This document shows positions 51,314-60,606 of a DNA stretch of 64,000 nt, piece after piece. Position 1 is the first letter of the stretch. Every line of letters starts with the position of its first letter. The notes under the pieces were generated by a model. It saw only the letters and a program-made list of their open reading frames with translations. It was not told the origin of the DNA and ran no database searches. This DNA comes from Flavobacterium aestivum (GTDB taxonomy: Bacteria; Bacteroidota; Bacteroidia; Flavobacteriales; Flavobacteriaceae): positions 2,852,001 through 2,916,000 of the forward strand of contig NZ_CP113977.2 in NCBI RefSeq assembly GCF_026870175.2, written 5' to 3'. The position numbers and the translations under genes were made by a program.

Positions 51314-51526
51314 TTTTTTTAATTGCTTTAGGCTTTAGGCAATAGGCTATAAGCTTTTTGCCTTTGTCAATTTTTTTGCTTTGCGCAGTAGGCTTTAGGC
51401 TTTAAGCCGTAAGCTTTTACCATTGTTACTGCATTTTAAAATATTTATTTTTTTAGTTGCTTTAGGCTTTAAGCTTTTTTACTTTTTATTTTAGCCTATA
51501 GCTTAAAGCTTACGGCCTATAGCGTT
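51314..51526. repeat. Word-like repeats between thrB and thrC
   Basis: Many degenerate copies of TAGGCTTTAAGC/AGCCTAAAGC fill this gap, in both orientations, so the transcript could fold into several alternative hairpins. No gene is present. Confidence 0.75.
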
Positions 51527-52447
51527 CTAAAGAACACTAATTCCTTCATCATTTACTTTCGAAACGTGAATTTCGTAAGGTAAATCCATTTCTTCGTAAA
51601 CGGCACTCATGGCTTTGGCAATTTTGTCGGCGTTTTCTTTTCCTTTGCTTAAAGCAAAAATAGAAGGACCAGAACCCGAAATTCCAGAACCCAAAGCTCC
51701 GTTTTCATAAGCCGTTTGCTTGATTAAATCAAATCCGGGAATTAGCATACTACGAATAGGTTCAATAATTTCGTCATGCAAAGAACGTCCGATTAACTCG
51801 TAATCCTGAGTATACAGTCCTGCTACTAATCCGCCTACATTTCCCCATTGGGTAATGGCACTTTTTAAGGAAACGTTTTGTTTTAATACAGAACGGGCAT
51901 CCGATGTTTTCAGCTCAATTTGCGGGTGTACCACTGTTGCATATAACTCTGATGGACTATCAATTTTGATAATATCCAAAGGATTTGATGATCTTACCAA
52001 TGTAAAACCTCCCAAGAGGGCAGGGGCAACGTTGTCGGCATGGGCATTGCCACTGGCTAGTTTTTCGCCTTGCATGGCAAATTTCACTAATTCTTTTTTG
52101 GTGAAAGGTCTTCCCAGTAACTCGTTGATACCAAAAACGGCACCTGCAGAACTGGCTGCGCTGCTTCCGATACCGCTACCAGCTTTGATATGTTTGTAAA
52201 TTTCGATTTCGAAACCAAATTCGGTTTCTACTTCTTCCAACATTGCCAATGCAGCAACACCGGCAACATTCTTTTCGGTTTCCAAAGGTAAATCGGCACC
52301 AATAATTTTGGTAATACGAACTCCTTTTACATCTGATTTACGAATTATCATTTCATCGCCAGCAGTGGCTAGGCAAAGTCCAAGTACATCAAAACCACAC
52401 GAAAGATTCGCGATAGTAGCGGGGCAAAATATTTTTATTTCAGTCAT
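51527..52447 (-). CDS. thrB: Homoserine kinase
   Basis: 306-residue GHMP-family kinase that makes O-phosphohomoserine from homoserine and ATP. The ATP-binding motif is GSGIGSSAASSAGAVFG (about 90-106), the N-terminal signature is ANLSCGFDVLGLCL, and the C-terminal motif is GSGISGSGPSIFAL. Length is normal for the family. It follows thrA by 93 bp. That gap contains a long inverted repeat (52481-52491 with 52515-52525). Confidence 0.96.
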   Translation of the reverse strand: MTEIKIFCPATIANLSCGFDVLGLCLATAGDEMIIRKSDVKGVRITKIIGADLPLETEKNVAGVAALAMLEEVETEFGFEIEIYKHIKAGSGIGSSAASSAGAVFGINELLGRPFTKKELVKFAMQGEKLASGNAHADNVAPALLGGFTLVRSSNPLDIIKIDSPSELYATVVHPQIELKTSDARSVLKQNVSLKSAITQWGNVGGLVAGLYTQDYELIGRSLHDEIIEPIRSMLIPGFDLIKQTAYENGALGSGISGSGPSIFALSKGKENADKIAKAMSAVYEEMDLPYEIHVSKVNDEGISVL

Positions 52448-52540
52448 AAAGTTATAAAGTCTAAAGTCTAAAGTCAGTATAATGTCATAAAATCAAAGTC
52501 TTTTCCTTTTCGACTTTATGACATTAGACTTTTGACTAAA
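52448..52540. repeat. Word-like repeats and inverted repeat between thrA and thrB
   Basis: TAAAGTC words in tandem (52455-52475) and an 11-bp perfect inverted repeat AATGTCATAAA/TTTATGACATT (52481-52491 with 52515-52525). In the transcript this would form a hairpin that could pause or attenuate transcription between thrA and thrB. Confidence 0.7.
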
Positions 52541-54988
52541 TTATACATTTCCTATTCTAATCACATCGGCAAAAATTCCTGAGGCTGTAACCGCAGCTCC
52601 GGCACCTGCACCTTTTATCAATAAGGGTTGATCTACGTAACGATCAGTATAGAATAAAACGATATTATCTTTTCCTTCTAAATTGTAGAACGGATGATCC
52701 TTTGGAATGAATTGTAAACCTACACTTGCTTTTCCATTTTCGAATTGAGCTACATATTTTAAACGTGAATCTTTAGCCAAAGCTTCTTTATGGATGTCCT
52801 CAAAATGGGCAGCATTTTTTTGCAATGATTCAAAGAATGCTTCGTTTGTTGTAGTAGCAAGACATTCTGCTGGTATGAAAGATTCATTTTCTATAGCATC
52901 AATTTCCATTTTATAACCACTCTCACGAATCAAAATAAGTATCTTTCTGGCTACGTCTATTCCGCTTAAATCTATCTTTGGATCTGGTTCTGTAAACCCT
53001 TGTATTCCAGCTTCTTTGACAACGTTATGGAAAGTATTATTTTCATTAAAATTATTGAAAATAAAATTCAAGCTTCCTGACAAAACGGCTTGTATTTTAT
53101 GTACTTTATCACCAGATGCAATTAAATTTTTTACAGTATCTATGATTGGTAGTCCAGCTCCAACATTAGTTTCAAAAAGGAAAGGCGCATTGTATTTACG
53201 TGATAAGTTTTTTAGGTTTTTGTAATTATCATAGGCAGATGAGCAGGCAATCTTGTTACAAGTTACCACAGCAACATTTTGCTTTAAATAATGCTCGTAA
53301 GTTTTTGACACTTCTTCATTTGCAGTGATATCCACAAAGATACTGTTGCGTAAATTAAGCGATTTGATATTGGCAATAAATTGTTCTTTATCGGCTGCTT
53401 CACCATTTGCTAAAAGTGATTGCCATTCTTTTAATGAAATTCCATCTTCGTCAAAATGCATTTTTCGAGAATTCGAAAGGGCAATAACTCTTAAGTTTAT
53501 CTTTAAATTATCTCTTAAGAATTTCTTTTGTTGCTGAATTTGTTCAATGAATTTCTCACCCACATTTCCAACTCCCATCACAAATAAGTTCAATTGCTTA
53601 GTGTTTTCTTCAAAGAAGTTTTCGTGTAAAGTATTCAGCGCTTTTTTGACATCTCTTTCGTTAATAACTACCGAGATGTTTCTTTCTGAAGCACCTTGGG
53701 CAATTGCACGAATGTTAACATTGTTTTTTCCTAAAGTGCTAAACATTCTACCACTTAATCCTTGGTGATTTTTCATGTTTTCACCCACTAAAGCGATAAT
53801 GCATAGGTTTTGTTCAACAATGCAGGGATCAATTTTGTTTTGTGAAATCTCTAATTGGAAAGCACTATTGATAGCAGTTTCAGCAGTTTCGGCATCCGAA
53901 TTTAAAATTCCTATGCAGATAGAATGTTCAGATGAAGCTTGAGTAATAAAGATTACATTAATATTTTCGTTCGACAATACTTCGAATAACCTTTTAGAAG
54001 AACCTGCAACTCCAATCATTCCGGAACCTTCTAATGTTATTAAAGTAATACAGTCAATATGACTTATTCCTTTTACTAGGCTTGTATGTGGTGTAATGTT
54101 ATTTGATATCAAAGTTCCTTCAGCAGTAGGCTCAAAAGTATTTTTGATATATATTGGAATGTTTTTCTTTAAAACCGGTTGGATTGTTGGAGGGTACAGT
54201 ACTTTGGCACCAAAATGTGACAATTCCATTGCTTCTTGATACGAAATTGTAGCAATTGGTTGTGCTTGTTTTACGATTTTTGGATTGGCAGTATACATAC
54301 CGTTTACATCAGTCCATATTTCTAATTGCTCAGCATTTAGGGCTCCAGCAATAATTGCGGCAGTATAATCTGACCCGCCACGACCTAAAGTTGTGTTGAT
54401 TCCGTCAAGAGTAGATGCAATAAATCCTGGGATTATAACTACCTGTGCAGTATTTGAAGCAAAAAAATCAGCTATGAGTTGGTTTGTAATTTCAAAGTTT
54501 ACAGCTGCTTTTCCAAAATGATTATTGGTTTTGATCAACTCACGGCTGTCTTTATAGATGCTGTTTTTTAATTTTTGTTTTAAGGCTTCGGCAATGATAT
54601 AAGATGATAATAATTCTCCAAAGCTCAGAATAATATCGGATGTTCTTGGGGATAACTCTCCCAAAAGAAAGCAACCGTCCAGTAAAGTTTCTAAGTGGTT
54701 TATGATTCTTTTGATATGGCTTAACAAGCCACTTTGTTCACTTACGGGAATCAGTTGTTTGAGGGCTTCCAGATGTTTTTTCTCTATTTCGGCGACAATA
54801 TCTTTAAAACTTTCGTCATTAGATGCTGCTTTAGATGCTGCTAATTGCAATAGATCAGTTACTTTGCTAAAAGCAGAAACCGCAACAACAAGCTTTTCGT
54901 CTTGCGATTTATTGATTATTATATCTAATACTAATTTTATGTTTTCGGCATTGGCAACAGAAGTTCCACCAAATTTTAATATTTTCAT
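52541..54988 (-). CDS. thrA: Bifunctional aspartokinase/homoserine dehydrogenase
   Basis: 815-residue fusion enzyme catalysing the first and third steps from aspartate to threonine. The aspartokinase domain (about 1-290) opens with MKILKFGGTSVANAENI and has the GGSDYTAAIIAG substrate loop. Two ACT domains (about 310-455) sense threonine. The homoserine dehydrogenase domain (about 465-815) has the NAD(P)-binding GVGNVGEKF loop and the LSGSLNFIF and FTEPDPKIDLSGIDVARK motifs. It is the first structural gene of the operon, preceded by a threonine-rich leader peptide. No separate metL-type copy is in the window. Confidence 0.97.
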   Translation of the reverse strand: MKILKFGGTSVANAENIKLVLDIIINKSQDEKLVVAVSAFSKVTDLLQLAASKAASNDESFKDIVAEIEKKHLEALKQLIPVSEQSGLLSHIKRIINHLETLLDGCFLLGELSPRTSDIILSFGELLSSYIIAEALKQKLKNSIYKDSRELIKTNNHFGKAAVNFEITNQLIADFFASNTAQVVIIPGFIASTLDGINTTLGRGGSDYTAAIIAGALNAEQLEIWTDVNGMYTANPKIVKQAQPIATISYQEAMELSHFGAKVLYPPTIQPVLKKNIPIYIKNTFEPTAEGTLISNNITPHTSLVKGISHIDCITLITLEGSGMIGVAGSSKRLFEVLSNENINVIFITQASSEHSICIGILNSDAETAETAINSAFQLEISQNKIDPCIVEQNLCIIALVGENMKNHQGLSGRMFSTLGKNNVNIRAIAQGASERNISVVINERDVKKALNTLHENFFEENTKQLNLFVMGVGNVGEKFIEQIQQQKKFLRDNLKINLRVIALSNSRKMHFDEDGISLKEWQSLLANGEAADKEQFIANIKSLNLRNSIFVDITANEEVSKTYEHYLKQNVAVVTCNKIACSSAYDNYKNLKNLSRKYNAPFLFETNVGAGLPIIDTVKNLIASGDKVHKIQAVLSGSLNFIFNNFNENNTFHNVVKEAGIQGFTEPDPKIDLSGIDVARKILILIRESGYKMEIDAIENESFIPAECLATTTNEAFFESLQKNAAHFEDIHKEALAKDSRLKYVAQFENGKASVGLQFIPKDHPFYNLEGKDNIVLFYTDRYVDQPLLIKGAGAGAAVTASGIFADVIRIGNV

Positions 54989-55204
54989 GTGTTGATGTTT
55001 TTATAGGTTATATGTAAATCGCATATTTTTATAGGTGTTTGACCCATTTTTGGATTATGCTCATTTCATACAAGAACTGTATTATGTAATAGTAGAATTG
55101 CTACTTTTTTGATTTAAAAATGCAAATATTGCTGATGCATTCAAGTCTTTCTTTCTTAAGAAAAAAAGCACAAAAAACTGGTTTATATGTAAAAATGTAT
55201 ACCC

Positions 55205-55315
55205 CTAAGGGGTAGTTGTAGTTGTTGTAGAAGTAATAGATGTAGTTGTAACAGCAAGAGCAACCCAAATTTGAGTTGTTATCGAAGAGTGATATGTACT
55301 GTTAAAATTTTTCAT
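55205..55315 (-). CDS. Threonine-rich leader peptide of the thr operon
   Basis: A 36-codon frame with ATG at 55315 and stop TAG at 55207-55205 encodes 13 threonines, six of them consecutive near the end (residues 30-35, before Pro36), and three isoleucines. It begins MKNFNSTYH. It lies 216 bp upstream of thrA on the same strand and 11 bp after a perfect consensus promoter. Such composition upstream of thr genes is the signature of ribosome-mediated attenuation, as with E. coli thrL (21 residues, Thr/Ile-rich). The sequence does not resemble ThrL. The stop codon sits in the loop of a TACCCC/GGGGTA hairpin. I could not identify by eye the alternative antiterminator and terminator stems in the downstream 200 bases. 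Confidence 0.85.
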   Translation of the reverse strand: MKNFNSTYHSSITTQIWVALAVTTTSITSTTTTTTP

Positions 55316-55325
55316 TTTGATTTTT

Positions 55326-55355
55326 CAAAAATACAGTTTTTTATTAAAAAAACAA
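55326..55355 (-). promoter_or_regulatory. Promoter of the thr leader and operon
   Basis: Minus-strand TTG (55355-55353) and TATTTTTG (55333-55326), 19 bp apart, match the consensus exactly. The leader ATG lies 11 bp downstream of the -7 box, giving a very short untranslated leader. Confidence 0.8.
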
Positions 55356-55581
55356 TGCGTAAAAGGTTCTTTTTACGAATAGTTAAATATTTAAATTTCA
55401 ATAACCGTTTAAATTTTATATTACATAATTTATATTGCCAATTACTGAGATTATTCTTTTTGTTCTCTTTTTCAAAGAGTTATAGGAAATATTGTTTTGA
55501 TATGTTTAAGTAGCAATTGAAAGTGAGATTTACTATGCGATTTGATGATTAAGAAAGCTTAATTTAATAAATAAAATCTAC

Positions 55582-55611
55582 TTGAATTTTTATTTTTTTA
55601 AAGTATTTTCG
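55582..55611 (+). promoter_or_regulatory. Promoter of the FN3 lipoprotein gene
   Basis: TTG at 55582-55584 and TATTTTCG (one mismatch to consensus) at 55604-55611, 19 bp apart, 25 bp before the ATG. Confidence 0.6.
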
Positions 55612-55636
55612 CCGAAATTTTAAAAATATAAATTTA

Positions 55637-56719
55637 ATGAAAAAAATTATTACCCTATTATGTATTTCTTTTTTTACACTTGTGTCTTGTAGTAGCAATG
55701 AAGATGCACCAATTGTAGTGCCATCGGCAACTGCGGCTCACGCGGAGTTGAATGGAGGTTCTATAGATGTGACTTGGCCAGCTGTAGAAGGTACAGGAAT
55801 TACTTATAATGTTTACAGAAATGATAGCCCTCTAAAGCTAAATACAGTACCACTTACGGAAGCAAAATTTACAGATGTTTTAACTGCTACAGGGACTTAC
55901 ACTTATACAATTACAGTAAATTTATCGGGGCTAGAGAGTTCAAAAGGCATTGCTTCAGAAAAAGTAGTGTTGGATCTTCCTAAAACAACAATTGTTGAAA
56001 GCTATACTTACAGTATAAGTAATGGGGTTACAACTACAACTATACATAAGGATGTAAATGTTCTTACATATGATTCAGCAAATATTGCTAAATTGAATAG
56101 TGTTTCTACTACAAGTTCTGATTCTGGGAGTATGGTAGTGTCTAAAAGAAAAGAAGTTTATACTTATAGCGGTAATTTGATAACAAAACAAGAGACTGTA
56201 GATGTTGCAGATGTTGTACAGAGTTCAAGGGTGTATGTATATAATGATAAAAACAAAATGACTTCTAGTGTCTATACAACTAGTAAAGGGAATGTTTATA
56301 AGTGGGTTTATGTTTATAATGCAGATGGTACAGTGACTAGCACTCTATATGGTATATCTATGTCTGGAATGGTAACACCGTCAGGGAATACCAATGTTTA
56401 TACTTTTCTAAACGGAAATTTAGTCAAAGATGTAAGTACATATACGAGTACTAATTATACGTCTACTTCTACCAAAGTTTATGTTTTTGACACAAAAAAT
56501 AATCCGACTAAATATACGTTAGGTTTTTCTAATCTATTTGGAGAGGTTGCAAATCTCAATAATGTTATTAGTAGTGTCTATACGTTGTCTCCAAGTACTA
56601 CTTCTGTGAGAAATGAGATTACTTATAATGCAAATGGAAATATATTGACAAAAAAAGTTTTTAGTAAAGAAGATAATTTGCCAGAACAATTATCAACCAC
56701 AATTACTTATACTTACTAA
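55637..56719 (+). CDS. Lipoprotein with fibronectin type III-like domain
   Basis: 360-residue lipoprotein with a signal ending in LVSC (Cys18). A fibronectin-type-III-like domain follows (about 30-115, with DVTWPAVEGTGITYNVYRN and YTYTITVNLSGLES). The rest is made of strands rich in Thr, Ser and Tyr with YVYN-type turns (YSGNLITKQ, YNADGTVTS, YNANGNILTKK). These resemble the YD-like hairpins of other Bacteroidota surface proteins. It is likely surface exposed. No enzymatic motif is seen. A terminator follows. Confidence 0.78.
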   Translation: MKKIITLLCISFFTLVSCSSNEDAPIVVPSATAAHAELNGGSIDVTWPAVEGTGITYNVYRNDSPLKLNTVPLTEAKFTDVLTATGTYTYTITVNLSGLESSKGIASEKVVLDLPKTTIVESYTYSISNGVTTTTIHKDVNVLTYDSANIAKLNSVSTTSSDSGSMVVSKRKEVYTYSGNLITKQETVDVADVVQSSRVYVYNDKNKMTSSVYTTSKGNVYKWVYVYNADGTVTSTLYGISMSGMVTPSGNTNVYTFLNGNLVKDVSTYTSTNYTSTSTKVYVFDTKNNPTKYTLGFSNLFGEVANLNNVISSVYTLSPSTTSVRNEITYNANGNILTKKVFSKEDNLPEQLSTTITYTY

Positions 56720-56781
56720 TAAAAATAGGAAAGTTGTGAGTTGTGCATAGTGGCTCTAATATTTTATCTAAGTTTTAATAC

Positions 56782-56808
56782 AAAAGCAACCCAAACCGGG
56801 TTGCTTTT
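56782..56808 (+). terminator. Terminator of the FN3 lipoprotein gene
   Basis: AAAAGCAACCC pairs with GGGTTGCTTTT (56782-56792 with 56798-56808), followed by a T-rich stretch. Confidence 0.88.
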
Positions 56809-56933
56809 GTTATTTTAGTGCTTACTTTTATGTTTTATGCTTCTCTTTATTTTATTCATTTTTTAAATAAAGTTAAAAAACATTGCTTTTTAATGTTGAT
56901 TTGTGGAATTTTGAACACTTAAATTCAAATCAA

Positions 56934-58448
56934 ATGGAGAATACACATTATATAAGCACTGATTTACTTTCTTTTGAGGCTTTACATGAAATTATAGCGT
57001 TCAATAAATCAGTTGGACTTTCGGAGGAAGCAAAAACAAATATTCAAAAATGTAGAGAATACTTAGATGCCAAAATGGCTTCACATTCGGAACCAATTTA
57101 TGGTATCAACACTGGTTTTGGATCACTTTGTAATGTAAAAATTTCAAACGAAAATCTGTCGAAACTTCAAGAAAACCTTGTGAAATCACATTCTTGCGGA
57201 ACAGGGGAGGAAGTACCAAACGATATTGTAAAATTAATGTTGTTGCTTAAAATTCAATCTTTAAGTTACGGTCATTCTGGAGTTCAATTACAAACCGTTG
57301 AACGCTTGGTAGATTTTTATAATAATGATGTATTACCTGTAATTTATACTCAGGGATCTCTTGGAGCATCTGGAGATTTGGCTCCTTTGGCACATTTGTC
57401 ATTACCATTATTAGGAGAGGGAGAAGTTTGGTTTGAAGGAAAAAAAGTAAAATCTAGTGAGGTTTTAAAACATTTTGGTTGGGAACCGATTGTTTTGAAA
57501 TCAAAAGAAGGATTGGCATTGCTAAACGGAACTCAATTTATGAGTGCATATGGAGCTCATATTTTGATGAAAGCGAATAAGGTTTCTTATTTAGCCGATT
57601 TAATTGGAACAATTTCTTTAGAAGGTTTTGATGGTAGAATTGAACCTTTTAATGAGTTGATTCATTATATTCGTCCTCATAGCGGTCAAATTGCGACTGC
57701 CAAAAGAGTAAAAGAATTCCTTGATGGAAGTGAAATTATTGAACAGCCTAAAACTCATGTTCAGGATCCTTATTCTTTCCGTTGTATTCCTCAAGTGCAC
57801 GGAGCATCAAAAGATGCATTAGATTATGTGAAAAAAGTATTCAAAACCGAAATTAATTCGGTAACCGATAATCCTAATATATTCATAGAAAGTGACGAGA
57901 TTATATCTGGTGGAAATTTTCATGGACAACCTTTGGCTTTGGCACTAGATTTTATGGCTATTGCTTTAGCAGAATTAGGAAGTATATCTGAGCGCAGAAC
58001 CTATCAGTTGATTTCAGGTTTGCGTAACCTTCCTGCTTTTTTGGTTGATAATCCAGGTTTAAATTCCGGATTTATGATTCCACAATATACAGCAGCTAGT
58101 ATTGCGAGTCAAAATAAACAATTGGCCACTCCGTCAAGTATAGATAGTATCGTTTCAAGTAACGGACAAGAAGATCACGTAAGTATGGGAGCTAATGGAG
58201 CTACCAAATGTTTGCGTGTATTGAACAATTTAGAACGTATTTTGGCCATCGAATTAATGAATGCATCGCAAGCGATTGAATATAGAAGACCTTTACAGTC
58301 AAGTGATTTTATCGAAATGTTTTTAAAATCCTACAGAGAAGAAGTTTCTTTGGTAAAAGAAGACAGAATTCTTCATTATGATATCGAGAAAACAGTGGAT
58401 TTCTTGAATAGTTTTCAGATTGAAGAAGATTTGTTAACATTGGCTTAA
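56934..58448 (+). CDS. hutH: Histidine ammonia-lyase family enzyme
   Basis: 504-residue MIO-dependent ammonia-lyase starting at the ATG at 56934 (MENTHYIS); an upstream in-frame TTG would add 17 residues lacking conservation. The Ala145-Ser146-Gly147 triad (GSLGASGDLAPLAHL) cyclises to the MIO electrophile, and the catalytic Tyr57 is in PIYGINTGFG. By length and by the SH-CGTGEE segment it is nearest to bacterial histidine ammonia-lyases (histidine to urocanate and ammonia), though tyrosine or phenylalanine lyases share this framework. No hutU, hutI or hutG gene is adjacent, so the substrate should be checked. It precedes the DUF47-Pit pair by 52 bp. Confidence 0.88.
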   Translation: MENTHYISTDLLSFEALHEIIAFNKSVGLSEEAKTNIQKCREYLDAKMASHSEPIYGINTGFGSLCNVKISNENLSKLQENLVKSHSCGTGEEVPNDIVKLMLLLKIQSLSYGHSGVQLQTVERLVDFYNNDVLPVIYTQGSLGASGDLAPLAHLSLPLLGEGEVWFEGKKVKSSEVLKHFGWEPIVLKSKEGLALLNGTQFMSAYGAHILMKANKVSYLADLIGTISLEGFDGRIEPFNELIHYIRPHSGQIATAKRVKEFLDGSEIIEQPKTHVQDPYSFRCIPQVHGASKDALDYVKKVFKTEINSVTDNPNIFIESDEIISGGNFHGQPLALALDFMAIALAELGSISERRTYQLISGLRNLPAFLVDNPGLNSGFMIPQYTAASIASQNKQLATPSSIDSIVSSNGQEDHVSMGANGATKCLRVLNNLERILAIELMNASQAIEYRRPLQSSDFIEMFLKSYREEVSLVKEDRILHYDIEKTVDFLNSFQIEEDLLTLA

Positions 58449-58500
58449 CATTAGCTTTAAATAATGAACTAATTTTGCACCATCTAAAAACAAAAAACAA

Positions 58501-59145
58501 ATGTCATTAAATAGTATTTTTCAATTTCTAGTCCCAAAAGACAAAAAGTTCTTTCCTCTTTTCGAAGAAGCATCTAGTAATTTAATCGAATTAGCTTCAC
58601 ATTTACACGAAGCAGTAAATCTTCCTTTGAAAGAAAGAGAAGTTCTTTTTCTAAAAATTGATGAATTAGAACAAAAAGGAGAAGATATTACACGTCAAAC
58701 TAATTTGGAGTTGAGTCGTAACTTTATTACTCCATTTGACAGAGAAGATATTCACTCATTAATTACATCAATTGATTATGTTGCTGATTATCTTCATGGT
58801 GCGGCTAGTAGAATGCGTTTGTATCAAGTAGACAAAATCACAAAATCAATTCGTAAAATGACAGAAATCAATTTAGAAGCCTGTCAAAATATTGCTATTG
58901 CAGTAAAAGAATTGAAAAATTTGAGCAATATGAAAACCATAACCAATGCTTGTGCTAAAATCAATAAGCTGGAAAATAAATCGGATATGGTATATAATAA
59001 AGCCGTTTTTGAAATTTTCGAAAACGAAACCGATGCTAAGAATATCATTAAATATAAAGAAGTATTGTCAGTTTTAGAATCTGCGACTGATAAATGTAAG
59101 AGTGTAGCTAGTGTTTTAGAGTCTATTACAGTAAAACATTCTTAA
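58501..59145 (+). CDS. DUF47 PhoU-like protein
   Basis: 214-residue helical protein of the DUF47/TIGR00153 family. It is related to PhoU: two long helices with LIELASHLHEAVNLPLKEREVL and DELEQKGEDITRQTNLEL, then FITPFDREDIHSLITSIDYVADYLHG, which carries the acidic metal-binding residues. It is adjacent to a Pit phosphate transporter on the same strand, 30 bp apart, and probably gates or regulates it. A TAATTTTG box (58470-58477) is a candidate -7 element, 24 bp before the ATG. Confidence 0.9.
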   Translation: MSLNSIFQFLVPKDKKFFPLFEEASSNLIELASHLHEAVNLPLKEREVLFLKIDELEQKGEDITRQTNLELSRNFITPFDREDIHSLITSIDYVADYLHGAASRMRLYQVDKITKSIRKMTEINLEACQNIAIAVKELKNLSNMKTITNACAKINKLENKSDMVYNKAVFEIFENETDAKNIIKYKEVLSVLESATDKCKSVASVLESITVKHS

Positions 59146-59175
59146 TCTAAGCACTATTCATTTGAAGATATTGAT

Positions 59176-60522
59176 ATGACTTTACTCATAATTATTATAG
59201 TTCTAGCATTAATTTTTGACTACATCAATGGTTTTCACGATGCGGCCAATGCTATTGCTACAGTTGTTGCTACGAAGGTTTTATCGCCATTTCAGGCGGT
59301 AGTTTGGGCAGCTTTTTTCAACTTCCTGGCGTATTGGGTTTTTGGTTTGGGTGTTGCAAATACCGTTGCTAAAACAGCCGATACAAGCGAAATTACACTA
59401 GTTGTAATTCTTGCGGGTGTTGTTGCGGCGATTATTTGGAATTTATTCACTTGGTGGCAGGGGATTCCTTCCAGTTCCTCACATACTTTAATTGGTGGTT
59501 TTGCCGGTGCAGCGATCGCTCACGCCATTTCTTTGCATGGATTTTCGGATTATTCGGTAGTTCAGGACGGAGCGCAGGTTACTAAACATTGGTACGATGT
59601 GGTGTCATGGTATAAGGCCGGAAAAGATGGAGGAATGCCTTCCGGAGTGATAATCATTATTGCATTTATTGTGCTTGCCCCTTTGTTGGGAGCTTTGATT
59701 TCGTATTTCATTTCCATTTGGTTGTTATATTCTTCGAAGAAAAGTATATATCCTAAGTTGTTTACCATTGCATTGATGATAGCATCAATTTGGTTTATTT
59801 ATGGTGAAATGGTACCGTTTGATAAAATCGAAAAACCACGTTTTGAATCTCATTTTTGGAGCATTATATTTGAATCCCATAATATAAAATGGTTTTTGGT
59901 GGCATTCATTATATTGTCTATTTCAGTTTTTACGCTAATATTCAGTAGTTTAAATTTGAATAGAGCAGACGCTGTTTTGAGAAAAATGCAATTACTTTCA
60001 TCGGCAGCTTTTAGTTTGGGTCACGGAGGTAATGATTCACAAAAAGTAATGGGAATTATTGCTGCGGCTGTGGCTGTTTATATTAAGACTACAGGTGTTG
60101 ATATTATTAGTTTGCCGGAATGGCTTCAGGTAGTATTACCAGACGATGACAAAGGAATAAAAGGGGTAATGCCAGAATGGATTCCATTAGCATGTTATAC
60201 GGTAATTGCCTTAGGGACATTGAGTGGCGGTTGGAAAATCGTAAAAACAATGGGGTCTAAAATTACCAAAGTTACATCTTTTGAAGGTGTTGCGGCTGAG
60301 ACAGCCGGTGCTTTGACACTTTATTTTACGGAGCATTTTAAAGTTCCTGTAAGTACAACCCACACTATTACGGGGTCAATTATCGGTGTTGGATTAACCA
60401 AAAGGGTTTCTGCTGTACGCTGGGGTGTTACTATAAGTTTACTTTGGGCGTGGGTATTGACCATTCCTGTTTCGGCTTTATTGGCAGCTTTATGTTACTA
60501 CTTCTTGTGTTTATTCTTCTAG
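59176..60522 (+). CDS. Inorganic phosphate transporter (Pit family)
   Basis: 448-residue inner-membrane transporter with about ten hydrophobic helices. The two inverted PHO4 signatures are present: DYINGFHDAANAIATVVATKVL (about 15-36) and GGNDSQKVMGIIAAA (about 287-301). The domain-duplicated motifs SSSHTLIGG and STTHTITGS also occur. Low-affinity Pi or metal-phosphate symport with protons (or sodium) is the usual activity. It is cotranscribed with the DUF47 gene. A terminator follows. Confidence 0.92.
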   Translation: MTLLIIIIVLALIFDYINGFHDAANAIATVVATKVLSPFQAVVWAAFFNFLAYWVFGLGVANTVAKTADTSEITLVVILAGVVAAIIWNLFTWWQGIPSSSSHTLIGGFAGAAIAHAISLHGFSDYSVVQDGAQVTKHWYDVVSWYKAGKDGGMPSGVIIIIAFIVLAPLLGALISYFISIWLLYSSKKSIYPKLFTIALMIASIWFIYGEMVPFDKIEKPRFESHFWSIIFESHNIKWFLVAFIILSISVFTLIFSSLNLNRADAVLRKMQLLSSAAFSLGHGGNDSQKVMGIIAAAVAVYIKTTGVDIISLPEWLQVVLPDDDKGIKGVMPEWIPLACYTVIALGTLSGGWKIVKTMGSKITKVTSFEGVAAETAGALTLYFTEHFKVPVSTTHTITGSIIGVGLTKRVSAVRWGVTISLLWAWVLTIPVSALLAALCYYFLCLFF

Positions 60523-60541
60523 AAATTACACTTAATTATAT

Positions 60542-60573
60542 AAAAAAACCATTCGGAAACGAATGGTTTTTTT
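60542..60573. terminator. Bidirectional terminator between pit and the GNAT gene
   Basis: AAAAAAACCATTCG pairs with CGAATGGTTTTTTT around a GAAA-type loop (60542-60555 with 60560-60573). It has A- and T-runs on both sides, between converging genes. Confidence 0.9.
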
Positions 60574-60606
60574 ATGCTTTTATATCTCTTTTTTTTGCCA
60601 AGTTTA

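Noticed and set aside
55271..55513. 80-residue plus-strand frame opposite the thr promoter
   Set aside because: It is AT-driven, starts opposite the leader peptide, and lacks any recognisable protein features.
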